Origin: Sternotherus odoratus
Taxonomy: Eukaryota; Chordata; Testudines; Kinosternidae
Direction: 5' to 3'
DNA length: 64,000 nt
Assembly: GCA_032164245.1 (NCBI GenBank)
Contig: JAVMKO010000006.1
Span: 8,943,001 to 9,007,000 of the forward strand
The translations under genes and the position numbers were made by a program. The notes under the pieces are model-generated. The model searched no databases and had not been told where the DNA came from. It saw only the letters and a list, made by a program, of their open reading frames with translations. Shown in pieces: positions 53,866 through 64,000 of the stretch; the first letter of the stretch is position 1; each line of letters begins with the position of its first letter.

Positions 53866-54238
53866 GACGAAGGGGTCATCTATGCCGCAATGAAAAGCCT
53901 GGGGCAGAGAGTCTCAGAACCTGGGTCAGAGCCAAAGTGTAGACCTTTGGGCTCAGGCTGCAGCCTGGACTCGCAGACCTTCCACCCTTTGCAGGGTTCC
54001 AGAGCCCAAGCCTGAAAATCTACACCAGGGTTCCCAACCTGTGGCCCGTGGGCCACTTGCGGTCCAATCAGCACATAGCTGCAGCCCATATGACCTCCTC
54101 AGGGCCAATCAGGTAGCATTGGATGCAGTCCACAATGGTAAATAGGTTGAGAACTGCTGATCAACATGGCAATTTTATAGCCCCACAGCCCCATCCCTGT
54201 GACTCTGGGTCAGCTGACCTGGGCCATGGATATTCACA
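53866..54238. mobile_element. MITE with TGTAGAC-type ends, hosting a hAT MITE
   Basis: Contains inverted blocks typical of a reptile palindromic MITE: AAAGTGTAGACCTTTGGGCT, CCAGAGCCCAAGCCTGAAAA and, after the nested hAT, GCAATTTTATAGCCCCACAG and GGGTCAGCTGACCTGGGCC. The outer ends are diverged, so limits are approximate. Confidence 0.6.
54026..54159. mobile_element. Nested hAT MITE, 134 bp
   Basis: Begins CAGGGTTCCCAACCTGTGGC and ends, in reverse, CAGCAGTTCTCAACCTATTT. Flanking octamers ATCTACAC and ATCAACAT agree at six of eight. The left octamer is the expected continuation of the outer MITE. Confidence 0.85.
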
Positions 54239-55055
54239 CAGAAACACAGCAGAATGTAATTGGTGGAGCCAGGAACAGGAGGGTGGGTTTGGGAAGATAC
54301 TTAAGGGTTTGAAGGACTATCCCTTGCAAAAGATACAAGGGGCCTGGTTTCTGATCTCGTTGAGAGTGGTGAGAAGCAGGATACAGGGGAACAACGGCAG
54401 TGTAACTGGGTCCAATCACCATACCTGAGATGGAAAATAAGGAGACATCCCTGAGGACATCCCCATCACTTCTTCATTAAAAACGTCGGAGTCTGTGGTC
54501 TTAAGGTTGAGTAAGCTTGTATAAAGTGACATCATTAGGGTCACCATCTTGGGTTGACTTGGGTCATCATCCAGGTCGCCATCTTGGGCTGACTGAGGTC
54601 AATGGCTGTTGGCGATCAGATCACTCAGATGCCTGAATGTGGATTTCGGAGGTTAATGTTAGGCTCCTCTTTTTGAAAATCTTGGCACTGATGGTCATTT
54701 GATGCTAGGCAAGGGACACAGAGTACAGTACAACAGAAGGGAGAGTACAAAGTTTGAGAAGAATAAAAACGCAACTAGTGAGATCTAGTGGCTAAAGCAG
54801 AATTTGAGAAACAGGAATCCTGATTTCTCTTCCCAGGTCTTGACATTCCCAGGGTGCTGGGTGGCTTCTTTAAGGTTTGCAAAGCCCTTGGAACTCCCAC
54901 GAAGGGCTTTGAATTAGCACAATGTATTAGATCTGGGTACGTGATCATTTATTTAAAAGTGTAGGTATGCATTCAACTTTGGGCCAGATTTCTTAGGCCC
55001 TCCACAGGTGAGAAAGTTATCAGAGATATTAATAATGAACTCTTATAATGCTGTT
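54239..55055. other. No recognised features; a repeated phrase
   Basis: Near 54540-54600 two similar blocks occur: CACCATCTTGGGTTGACTTG and CGCCATCTTGGGCTGACTGA, spaced about 34 bases, a small tandem duplication. No gene signals. Confidence 0.45.
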
Positions 55056-55320
55056 ATTGTTTGTTGTTTGTATTATGGTAGCGACTCAATGTTCCAACTG
55101 AGATCAGGGCCCTATAGTGCTAAGTGTGGTACAAACACATAATAAGATCCAGCCCCTGGCCTGAGGAGCTTACAGCCTAAATAGACAGGACCAACAAAAT
55201 GTGGGCGGGGAAACAGAGGCAGAGACTTCCACAAGATCACATAACAAGTCAATCAATGGTAGAACTGGGCATAGACCCCAGGTCTCCTGGCTAATAATAC
55301 CCTAAAGCTTGGCATTGGAA
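55056..55320. repeat. Ancient dispersed repeat, same family as 51662
   Basis: Contains GATCAGGGCCCTATAGTGCT, GTGGTACAAACACATAATAA, GGAGCTTACAGCCTAAATAG and the tail ATAGACCCCAGGTCTCCTGG. Confidence 0.65.
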
Positions 55321-56030
55321 ACATAGCCAGACTGTCTCCCAGACAGGTTTATGGTATATAACGGGCTACCCAAATTAATGTAAGATTCACAGCATCTTTT
55401 TAGAGGGGAATCTGTTTCCAATTGCAGTGTCAGTTTAAATAAATAATAAAGCTATGGACAAGCAATTGAGAGAGTAGGTAGATTTCTAAAGATCAGGACC
55501 AATATTTTTTTTAAATGGGTGCATGACATTAGACTTAAATAGGTGGCTTTCAAAGGTGCCTAGAAAGTCTATGGAAGATGCTGGGTGCCCAGGAATTTTT
55601 AAAATGGGGGCATTTATTTGGGTGTCTTTGGGTTCAAAAGCCTAACTCAAAGCACTTATTTCTGAACATCTTGGCCTAAATTAAAAGCAGCCGTGTTAAT
55701 TTTTTTCTAAAGCATCCTTTAGCTTTATTCAGCGTTGTAGCCATTGTTGTTCGCACACCCTTCTTTGGGATATAATTATAGAATATTGTATCTCACTAAG
55801 GAGACCATACACTTTAACAGGGTAAAAAGCTGCAGTCTCAGCAGTTCCAGTGAATTCCTTCTTTAGAGAGTGAGATCTTCACCCTCTTTATTGGGTAGAC
55901 TAAATAACACCTGGAGACTCGCTCACTCTTTTCAAAAACAACAAAAAAAAAGGGTTGCTTTTGCTATTCTTATCCCTTATGATTTGTATTAGCTATCAAA
56001 CTAAAGAGACAAGGCAGACAATGGATGGCA
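55321..56030. other. No recognised features
   Basis: AT-rich, short frames only, no repeat limits identified. Confidence 0.45.
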
Positions 56031-56034
56031 GAGA

Positions 56035-56190
56035 GGAGTACTATCTTCACTATGTTACAGATGGGGAAATGAGGCACAGAAACATTAAGTAGCTGCCCAA
56101 GGTAACACAGGGAGTCTCAACTAGAGACAGAAACTAAGCCCCGATCTCCTGAGTCCCAGCCCAGCGCTTTAAGCAGAGGATCGTCCTTCC
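56035..56190 (-). repeat. MIR-like fragment
   Basis: Contains CAGATGGGGAAATGAGGCAC, AAGTAGCTGCCCAAGGTAAC and GATCTCCTGAGTCCCAGCCC, then GCGCTTTAAGCAGAGGATCG, typical of a reverse MIR or related SINE. Confidence 0.65.
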
Positions 56191-57580
56191 TCTCTGTGTC
56201 ACTTTAGGTTTTATGAGCAACACTTGCAATATGATGACACTGTTTTAGAATGTTCTCTATGCCAGATGTTGTTTCAGGTGTGACAAGGGGAGGTAGAATA
56301 AAAATGGATCAATGTAGTTTTCAGTATCAATGCTGAGTGGCTTCCCTCCCAAGGGCTGGTGGGGAGGGGGGCTAAGGATTAGGGGTGGTTTACAGAGGCC
56401 AAGACTCTGGGATCTGATGGGTTTGGGAAGAACAGGATGAAATTTATTTATTTTTGACTTCCAATATGTTTTGCATGGTTAAAAGTTCCTCAGCTGGGAG
56501 TTGCTTCTGTACCACAAGTCCCATTGTTGCCCAGATCTAAACAATTGGTAGTTCTCTCCATTCTCCTCCACTCTTTAAATGGATAGATTTGCTACTCATG
56601 GGCATGATGAACATGCTTATATAAATACTAGATATGCTCCAGATGGTGCCATGTTGGGCAACATACCTTCAATACTCTGGCTGTCACTGTATAATGTGTC
56701 CGACAGTGTGGCACCTAGGTCTCTCTTGTTATTCAACTAATATCCAATACAGAATAGGCACTCTGCTTGCAAAGATGGCTGAGGGTAAGATAGCACCATA
56801 GATCCATTAGGGACTGCTAGAATTTGTTTTCAAAATATATTTTATTAGTTCTTTTAGCAGGATGGGGAACTGGTTGGTTTCAGTGACACACTTTGTATAG
56901 AAACTACAGCTGGGATATCAATCATCATATGTTGTTTTTTCTTCTAGCACTACTAATTTATCCCTTCTCTCTTACGGATGTGAGTGAATTGAGAACTCCC
57001 AATTCTGCTGTTTTTCTGTCATTGTACATTATAATCAATGAAAATAAATGTTAAAAATCAAAAATTTCCTTGGACTCATTTATTTTAAAACTTCCCAATT
57101 TGCATGAACCCCTCCAGTTTTTAATACCTCTGTTTCCTAATACCAGATCCTGAGGCCTCTATGAATAGTCTTGTTGATTTCGGTAGGACCATTCACGGAG
57201 CAAGGTCTGAGTTAGGAGAATAGACTCAGGCTCTTAATTTCAACGCATCTCTCCATACCAGCCATTTGATTTGGACGGAGAGTTCCCCTTTCTAATTTTA
57301 TTTATTATTAAGCTTCATGGTTGAGGGATATTCATAAATGGTTTATGGTAATTTACCAGCCCACTTGGGTGAATATTGAATCTTCTATGTTGCATGGCAA
57401 GCCAATTTCCCATCTGTTGTATCTGAATAATATACAAAATAGATATGACCACTTGTGTAATCCCTTTTACTACCAAATCAGTATACTGTACATATGGTGC
57501 TGCTTGGCCCACAAACATCTACTGTAGGTTTATTTGAATTATTACTTCCAGATATTTCCCTGGTTGCTTGCTGCCAGAGG
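56191..57580. other. No recognised gene
   Basis: Frames below 70 codons. A possible MITE remnant lies at 57145-57235 (CAGATCCTGAGGCCTCTATG to CAAGGTCTGAGTTAGG). Otherwise unassigned. Confidence 0.4.
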
Positions 57581-57683
57581 CCCTGATCCTGCGAACACAT
57601 GAGTAGTTTACATCTGTGAGCAATCCCAGTGATTTCAGGGTAAAGTTACTTACATTTAAATGTTTGCATTTGCAGAATCAGGG
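57581..57683. mobile_element. Palindromic micro-MITE, about 103 bp
   Basis: Left end CCCTGATCCTGCGAACACAT and right end in reverse CCCTGATTCTGCAAATGCAA are inverted. The interior is AT-rich. Related in wording to the micro-MITE at 19813. Confidence 0.65.
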
Positions 57684-59305
57684 ACTTGCTGCCTTCTCTG
57701 GCATTTTTTCATTCTTGGTAGAGGAACAGGTGTTTTAGTTATTAAGAATTTATTCCACTCTGGTGCAATTTATTACCTTTTAACACTCACAGTCCAACTG
57801 TTGGTTGTTCCAGAACGTTCAATTATTTTGTTTTCTTTCTCTGGCATTTAATTCTCATCGATTTTTTGCAAGAATTGCAGCCCGCCAGTCTCTCTCACTT
57901 GGAAGTTTGATTGGGTGACCTGTTTCTATGAAAGCTCATGTGTCATTTGTCTTCCACTGATGGCTGTAAGCACGGCTTCGTCAGACTATTTTGCAAACAA
58001 TTCATTTGTAGGGTGTGGCCCTTTCCTGCGTTAGCAAATTTTCTGAAAACTGGCTGGGTTTTTACACATTTGTTGGTTCTTCATGATCGAGAAGTTTTTT
58101 GCAAATATTATTGGGGCTGGATTGCTCATTTGAATAGCCCATATCTGAACTTTCCTTCTAGTCTCTGTGAGTTGTCATCTAAGTCACATGGTGTAGTTTC
58201 TGTTCCCTCACTGGATGAACTATCTTTTATAAAGAATGGTGTGTGAAGAAAATAGTTGAGTGCTGAATTGTTCATGAAGAGAGTGTGGAGTGCTTTAGGG
58301 AGAAAGGAGACAAACATGGGCGATTAGGAGGCCTGGGAAATTTTTAAGACACTTAAAATCTTCTGTACAAGAAACAGCATTACATGTGGCTACATACATG
58401 GAACCCAGATTTAAAACTAGCTGGATCCCTTTATGCTTCAGGGAATTTTTGGAGTTACGGGTCTCAGGCACTTTCTATGATGACCCATGCGCATATGTTT
58501 GCAATTCTGTTTGCTTTGCTTAATATCCATGATGTCTAGATGCATCCAGCCATAAATAGCCACAGTCATGAGAAATCTAACATGTGAAGCAAACGATTGT
58601 GGTAGGTAGATAAAGAACGTGAAATATAATCAAGTATTGGTGTTGACCATTATTTTGAAATCAGGTTCAAAATGTAGGGGTCTTGTTAGATCTGGGGTGA
58701 CTGTTAGCTGTTCATGGGACAGCTGTGGTGAAGAGCATATTTTTTCCACTTCCAGCTATGAAGACAAGTGTGACCTTTTCTTTCTGATGTGGCCCTTACT
58801 ACACTAATCTGTGCCTTTGTCACGCCAAGCTTAGGCTACTGTGTGACATTACACTATTCACCAACTTCCTTTTTAAGCAGAACTTTCCAAGGAGAGCCCT
58901 GAAATCTACACTGGCTGACTGGGGGCTTATGGGTGGAAGTCTGGTGCTGGATTGGATCTTTAAATCCCAAAGTGGCTTGGGTCCAGGTTACCTGAGAGAC
59001 CTCCTCCCTCTGCACTGCTACAGCTGGGATCTGCAGAAGCAGTACTGAGCTGGAGATAGGGACAGAGAACTACCAACAGGACTTTCTTTGTGAGGATTCC
59101 TGAACTCTAGAATACACTTCTACCCTTATCTGCCATAGCCCCTGTTCTGTCAACCTTCCAGGCAAGAGGATGGAACAAGGTTTGGTTGGGGGTGCTTGTT
59201 GGTCATGATACGATGAAGTAATTGGGAATGAATTATGATGGTGATTATCAGTGGGTATTAGTGGTTCCGTCCAACTGCTGTTTACGGTGTTGTTTTAAAC
59301 TCCAG
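57684..59305. other. No recognised gene
   Basis: A 102-codon frame at 57938-58246 has no recognisable domain. The region ends just upstream of the candidate exon pair. It is moderately AT-rich with no repeat limits identified. Confidence 0.4.
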
Positions 59306-59396
59306 AAGAGGCTATGGAACAATGGCATGGGAATTGAAGTCCATGGAAAAACTCCGGTTGATGTCAGCGTTGATGGATCAAACCACTATTATGTAG
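59306..59396 (+). CDS. Candidate internal exon, unidentified gene
   Basis: An open stretch of 30 codons plus one base lies between an acceptor-like site (TTGTTTTAAACTCCAG|AAG) and a donor-like site (GTAG|GTATGT). Read in phase 0 it gives a peptide starting KRLWNNGMGIEVHGKTPVDV and ending SNHYYV. Composition looks protein-like rather than repeat-derived, and no repeat was recognised here. I do not recognise the protein. A phase-compatible open segment follows at 59581. It could be chance. Confidence 0.3.
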
Positions 59397-59580
59397 GTAT
59401 GTTTTGAAAATAAAAACAAACACACCCTAATAAATCTGACAAGTATTTGATTTATAATAGGGCAGAGGTGCCTTTGCTCTAAGTAGGTAGAAAAGAATAA
59501 TTAAAGGAAATAATAATCCTGTGTTTGTTGAACTGAACATTCCTCAAGGAAGAATGAAACAATTTTGTGTTCTACCATAG

Positions 59581-59665
59581 GAGGACGATACTGCCTGGAG
59601 GGAGACGATACTGCCTGGAGAGAAGTACTGACTCGTAAACATTACACACCAAACATTTTATCGAG
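59581..59665 (+). CDS. Candidate second exon with a 20-bp internal duplication
   Basis: Follows an acceptor-like TGTTCTACCATAG and ends at a good donor, TCGAG|GTGAGT. Joined to the exon at 59306 (phase 1) it stays open: G-GRYCLEGDDTAWREVLTRK and onward. A head-to-tail duplication of ACGATACTGCCTGGAGGGAG occupies 59585-59624. Because 20 is not a multiple of three, a single copy would bring a stop codon into this frame. Either the duplication altered a real exon, or the open frame is accidental. Confidence 0.22.
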
Positions 59666-59825
59666 GTGAGTTTTCCTCGTACATGGGAAGAGATAAAACT
59701 AAGAGACTTAATTTCTCAGGGCCTTGGCTGATGCCTATAGGAGATCTTTGCAGTTGTTGATGGAAAGGGTGGATCTTTTGGCAATGGGTAGGAGTAGATT
59801 TTTTGGAGATAGTGATAAATAAAAT

Positions 59826-59953
59826 GGGTAGGATTTTCTAAAGCTCTCAATGTTGGCCTAAGTTTGCACCAAGTGACATCAATTGTTAAACTCCCATTGA
59901 CTTTAACGGGAGTAGAATTAGGGCAACGTTGAGAACTTGGAAAATCCCATCCT
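59826..59953. mobile_element. Palindromic micro-MITE, about 128 bp
   Basis: Left GGTAGGATTTTCTAAAGCTC and right in reverse GGATGGGATTTTCCAAGTTC remain similar for about 35 bases, including TCTCAATGTTGGCCTAA. The interior contains CCATTGACTTTAACGGGAGT. Confidence 0.7.
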
Positions 59954-59959
59954 ACATTT

Positions 59960-61060
59960 TCAGTGTTGATGGTTCTTTGGAGGATGACCAAAAATTAGTA
60001 GATTAGAAAATTTAGAGCCGCATTTTTAAAGGTGCCTTAATCCAGTCTCCAACTTTTCATTCAGAATTTTTCATGTTAATCAGTCTGGCAAAAATTATTG
60101 CAGAGGTGGATAATTGGATGTGGAAATGATGATATTTAAATGTGTAACTATCTGATTTGTGCCCGTAAATCTTGTATTTAGAGGTCTAAAAGTCATTTTC
60201 TCTGTTCACAGCCACTGCCTGTAGCTAAATTAGGGCTGTTCTTAAAAAGGGGTCCTTTAAATTCTAAATTGAAATGTGTGTTTTATTCTTCGTGACCTGG
60301 GGTAGAATATATTAATATTTTTAATATGTTACCAAGAAATTATTGGGATAAGTCCTGAGATAAAGCAGGCATAGTAGTGGTCAAACATACATTTCATTCC
60401 TTAATAGGTCATTTCCTTATTACCCAACAGTTATGCATATGTGCCCTGGGGCTGACACTTTATATTTCAGAAGCAAGTAGTTTACATGTTCCTTGGTAAC
60501 ACCTCAATTCAGATAACACCACAAATATTTCTAAATGGCCTTTTCACATTTTTTTGGTCTTTGATATTACAGCAATTCCTTTATGCGGGCAGAAACTCAT
60601 ACACTTGTATTAAAGGTAACATGCTTTTAACAAGGCAAAAGATGCCATCTTGGTGTTTCTGGATTTGTGGTTAATCTGGCACTACATTTCTTTGTGTTTT
60701 AATACCTTACTATTCATACCTGCGATATAATGTTACATTTGATCCCAGGCAATTAATGCTGATCTACTACACCTATAACCAAACAAATTGGCAATGATCT
60801 TGCATTAATCTTGAGCTGAGGTGCCATAACACACATTTCATTTTCTTGCACCACGCTGGATTCCCAGTGGCCAGAGATGTGACTTTTGGGCACCTCAGTA
60901 CTAAATGTAGTGGATGAGAGGTCAGAGCATTGCTATTGAATACAGTAATTAGGTGCCTTTAGAGTGTATTTCCAAAAGTTCAGAGGTTCTAGTCAGTTTA
61001 TCCTTAACTCTGAATGTCCTGGGTTTCTAGTGCCTTTTGTTGGGTTTTGAATAACCTGGT
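59960..61060. other. No recognised gene
   Basis: AT-rich with short frames. No further exon with convincing splice sites was recognised downstream of the candidate pair. Confidence 0.4.
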
Positions 61061-61061
61061 T

Positions 61062-61305
61062 GAAAAAACAGTAACAAAGAAGAACATTTTTTCAAAAAGT
61101 TTTTTTTTATTATTTTTAAAAGTCAATTTTGAGGAAATTTTTCATTTGTTTAAAAATTGTGACCAACTCTGTAGATGGTTTTAAAAAAAAAACTATGACA
61201 ATTTTCCCTGATTTTTTTTCCTTTTATTGAAAATTTAATTTTTGATGGAAAATTTTGGTGAGGGCTTAAAATCTAGAAAACTTCAATCAGCTCTTTTTAA
61301 CAACC
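61062..61305. mobile_element. AT-rich fold-back MITE-like element
   Basis: Begins TGGTTGAAAAAACAG and ends ACTTCAATCAGCTCTTTTT, in reverse AAAAAGAGCTGATTGAAGT. Many TTTTCAA/TTGAAAA words. The right end matches the left end wording of the element at 36335 (AGAGCTGATTGAAAAA). Confidence 0.5.
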
Positions 61306-61879
61306 CTTAAGTTACTGAGATGTGTGGTCAATCTTAACTCAAGTTTAATGTAATTTTTTTCCTCAGAACATATAAATATATATATGGGACAGTGTCCAGG
61401 GTGGAACACAGGATGGATGGAAGGGTAACCCCTATTTTTTGTGAGAGAGATCCAGACGGATGTGTTGGAAACTCCTCTTCCTTCTCAACTTGTTTTCTTC
61501 CCCCCACCCACCGAGTTCATTCTTACCGTGTATGTTGTTCAAAGTTTATGTGAAGTCACTGAAAGGAGGCAGTAAGGCGGAATTGGCTCTCTTCAATGTG
61601 TGCCAAAGAAACCCAGCTCTATGCCTTCTTTTCACCCGATTCAGACTGGACCATTTCAATGCTCTTTCAGTGTTTGACAGAGAGAGACCTGGACGAAAGC
61701 CATTTTGTTTAGGGTCAAGGCAAACAGAGGTGATGCCACTTGGGAGAGGGAAAGATTTTGAAGAATTGGAAAATACTATGTCTGCTCCCTCAATGACAAG
61801 AGCCTTCCCTGTGTTGTCAGGATAGTTCATATCTGATTCACCGTCACTCCTTAATACCCTGATAGCAGGAGTGATGGAA
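61306..61879. other. Unassigned, possibly upstream part of the Penelope fossil
   Basis: Opposed frames of 121 codons (plus, 61460-61825) and 169 codons (minus, 61546-62055) have no domain I recognise. The minus frame runs through the Penelope-like segment in antisense, so it is likely accidental. Confidence 0.35.
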
Positions 61880-62345
61880 ATGCTGGCCTTCAAATAAACC
61901 CCTCCAACCTCGTCAAACTCATCTTCAGAAGCAAGCTCCCCACAGACCAGGACCAACTCAAGCAGCACAAGACTCTGCCAAAACAACAGATGCAAAACCT
62001 GAAGACATGTCTCCACTTCTTCAATAATCGATATCCCCCACAACACGCCTTCCAAGATCCCTGGGACCTACACATGCCTATCCTAACACGTTATAACTTA
62101 TCCAGAGTATCAGATGCCCCAACAACAACTATGTGGGTGAAACGAGACAATCACTATGCTCTCAAATGAACTCACACATAAACACTCTGTGGGCAAACAC
62201 TTTTCACCAATTTATCACTCTGTGTCTGACCTCTCAGTCCTCGTTCTCAAAGTAAACCTGCACACAAACCTTCAAAAGACGAGCCTGGGAACATAAATTC
62301 GTAACTCTGCAAAGAGTCACCAATCCGCTTCTTGCTAGATGAGAG
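61880..62345 (+). pseudogene. Penelope-like element fossil: linker and GIY-YIG endonuclease end
   Basis: Plus-strand translations give, in order, a cysteine motif CQNNRCKT followed by a stop (61976-62002), and NNNYVGETRQSL (about 62121-62156), the YIG half of the GIY-YIG nuclease. An EHFSP.YHSVSDLSVLVLK-like part follows (about 62190-62255), then RRAWEHKFVTL (about 62278-62310), the conserved C-terminal part. Frames shift and stops occur, and about 25-30 codons seem missing between the YIG motif and the next block. The reverse-transcriptase core is not seen. In intact Penelope-like elements this nuclease nicks target DNA for reverse transcription. This copy is dead. Confidence 0.75.
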
Positions 62346-62408
62346 ATTAAACTTCAGTAAGCCAGGGCAAAGCCATATTCTGATTGTCTGTAGGTGCTTG
62401 CCATAGAG

Positions 62409-62675
62409 GTTACACCTACAATGTGATAAAAAGACAGCTGGCCCAGGTATTATGATGTGGGCTCCCGGGGCAACAAGATTGCAGTGTAGACATTCCAACT
62501 TGGAGTAGAAGCTGGATTTTGAGCCCCGCAAGGAGTGAGGGTCTTAGAGCCCAGGTTCCAACCCAAGCCCCAATATCTACATTGCTATTTTCAGTCCCAC
62601 AGCCCAAGCCTGGCAAGCTGACCCAGGCTCTGAGCCTCAAAGCCATGGGGTTTTTCATTTCAGTGTAGACATACC
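62409..62675. mobile_element. MITE with GTCTACACTG-type ends, about 267 bp
   Basis: The right end in reverse reads GGTATGTCTACACTGAAATG; the left GGTTACACCTACAATGTGAT is a diverged inverted copy. Interior words GAGCCCAGGTTCCAACCCAA and CCACAGCCCAAGCCTGGCAA match the outer MITE at 53866. Confidence 0.7.
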
Positions 62676-64000
62676 AGAGTTGAGACCTGACAGGACTAAA
62701 TCTCACTCCATACCCAGCCTTCCCTAACCTTATTTCAGAGAAGCCAAAGCCTGACCTTCCAAGGTTGGATTAATTGAGGAGTAAGGTGGAGCCAGTCAGA
62801 GGCCTTTGTAACTGTTTCATTTTCTAAAGCCCGGTTCTTTGACTGCTAGCGAGACTACAACTAAGGTGCATTGAAGTCCATGTAAGGATTCCCGCTGACT
62901 TCAAGGGCTTTGGATGAGGCCTATCAAGAATGAATGGAAGGCATTCTTCCAATCTCCACCAGTGACTAGGGTACCATCAATCACCATTCCCTTTAGTTAT
63001 GCTCAGTTGAGTCTTTGCCCATGATGTAGCTTGACATCCCATGCTACTCACGTGTATGGGCCTAAGCCACCAACTCTATTCTCTTGAAGCAGCACAGCTG
63101 CACAAATTCGGCACAATGAATCAAAGATCGTCTTCATGGACAGTAGAGCGTCCACAAAACAGCAGGTATAACCAAAACTGTGGAGACAAGCGCCATGTCA
63201 GCAAACCGTTCGTGGTTACGGAAGATCACAAAATAAAATCTCAGTGCCCCTAGATACCGGGTCCCCGTGATTCTGCAGCTCCCAAGGGCTCTACATAGTT
63301 ATCGTGACAAGGAAACAGTTTAAAAATTCAGTTCATTCCATCACACAGACCACAGAGAATGTCATGCATCCTGTGGGGGCAGGAGGGGAATATAATTGCT
63401 GAATCCTCAATTTCTTTTCAAGATCCTGTGCTAGCCTGAAGTGGTGGATGTATACATTTCAGGCAAATGTGTACTTTGTCTTCAAATGAACAGCTTTCAA
63501 AATGAACTTTGGTTAAGCTCCCTTTTATTTTTATCTTTTATTCACCTACAATGCCAGCTGAGGTTACCCATCTCCCAATAGCTTCCAAATGGACTTGTAA
63601 TTGTAAGGCTCGGTGATTTAATTAGACTCATTCTAAACACTCACATTTTTATCAATTAGTTAATGGGCTAAAGAGAGTCTTATTGTTGGAGCCAGGTCAT
63701 TTGGAAGCCAGAGCCTTCGCGAGGGCAAGAAGCTGAAGAACAGCAGCGTTAATATCTGTAATTAACCTCACGAGTCCTGGACTGTTCAATTAGGAATGAC
63801 CCTCCCCCCATCCATATGCCTTTAGTCAGATGGGTTTTTAATGTGAAATAATTGTTACAGAAAACTGAACAAACAATAGCTTCTTTTTAAAAAAAAACAA
63901 AAAAACAATAGTCACAAAAATGAAAAGCACAATCTTCAGACATGTGCCTGGGAGTTATTTATTAAAGCATAGTTAAATCACAGCTTCCCTACAAATAATC
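62676..64000. other. No recognised gene
   Basis: Frames below 71 codons. A possible micro-MITE remnant lies at 62865-62925 (GGTGCATTGAAGTCCATGTA, CTGACTTCAAGGGCTTTGGA). An A-rich run lies at 63889-63907. Nothing else that I can support. Confidence 0.4.

Noticed and set aside
61546..62055. 169-codon minus-strand frame, one of the longest in the window
   Set aside because: It runs antisense through the Penelope-like fossil and has no recognisable domain or splice context.

Overview
This window looks like vertebrate nuclear DNA, most likely from a cryptodiran (hidden-necked) turtle. The evidence is indirect but consistent. CR1 LINE copies have the sauropsid 3' end. A tRNA-derived SINE near 41.2 kb resembles the turtle Cry-type family and has a CR1-like tail. 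There are also many Harbinger, hAT and Tigger miniature transposons, MIR SINEs and solo LTRs. ORFs are short and scattered, with no operons or ribosome binding sites. I see no confident complete host gene. The sequence reads as intergenic or intronic. Two weak coding candidates are listed: a TATA-like box with a short first coding exon near 2.2-2.7 kb, and a phase-compatible exon pair near 59.3-59.7 kb.

Layout. 0-5 kb: a Tigger MITE, the possible first exon, a short element with a hammerhead-ribozyme-like core, a MIR and a 628-bp MITE. 7.5-12 kb: two solo LTRs flanking a degenerate ~60-bp tandem array, a hAT MITE and a Harbinger-type MITE. 13-18 kb: a second hammerhead-like element in reverse, a decayed Harbinger transposon holding a solo LTR, and a Tigger MITE with a long hairpin. 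21.9-30.2 kb: a dense nest of CR1 copies broken by two LTRs, a Tigger and Harbinger MITEs. 32-38 kb: a GC-rich repeat, a TG microsatellite, hAT and Harbinger MITEs, and a CR1 interrupted by a MITE. 39-46 kb: CR1 ends, the turtle SINE, two hAT MITEs with perfect 8-bp target duplications, and a reverse CR1 split by a hAT MITE and an LTR. 49.6-56 kb: a reverse solo LTR abutting a CR1, ancient repeats and a hAT nested in another MITE. 59-64 kb: the candidate exon pair, fold-back MITEs, and a fossil of the GIY-YIG end of a Penelope-like element.

How the parts relate. The insertions form an interpretable history. CR1 copies are the older substrate. Harbinger-type MITEs (3-bp TAA/TTA duplications), hAT MITEs (8-bp), Tigger MITEs (TA) and LTRs (4-5 bp) later inserted into them. 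All recognised LTRs are solo; no viral internal region was seen. The most interesting theme is the Penelope connection: a decayed Penelope-like coding end lies in the same window as two ~130-bp elements that start with a hammerhead-like fold and carry 11-bp target duplications. Repeat family names come from recognition by eye, so exact subfamily labels need a library search.
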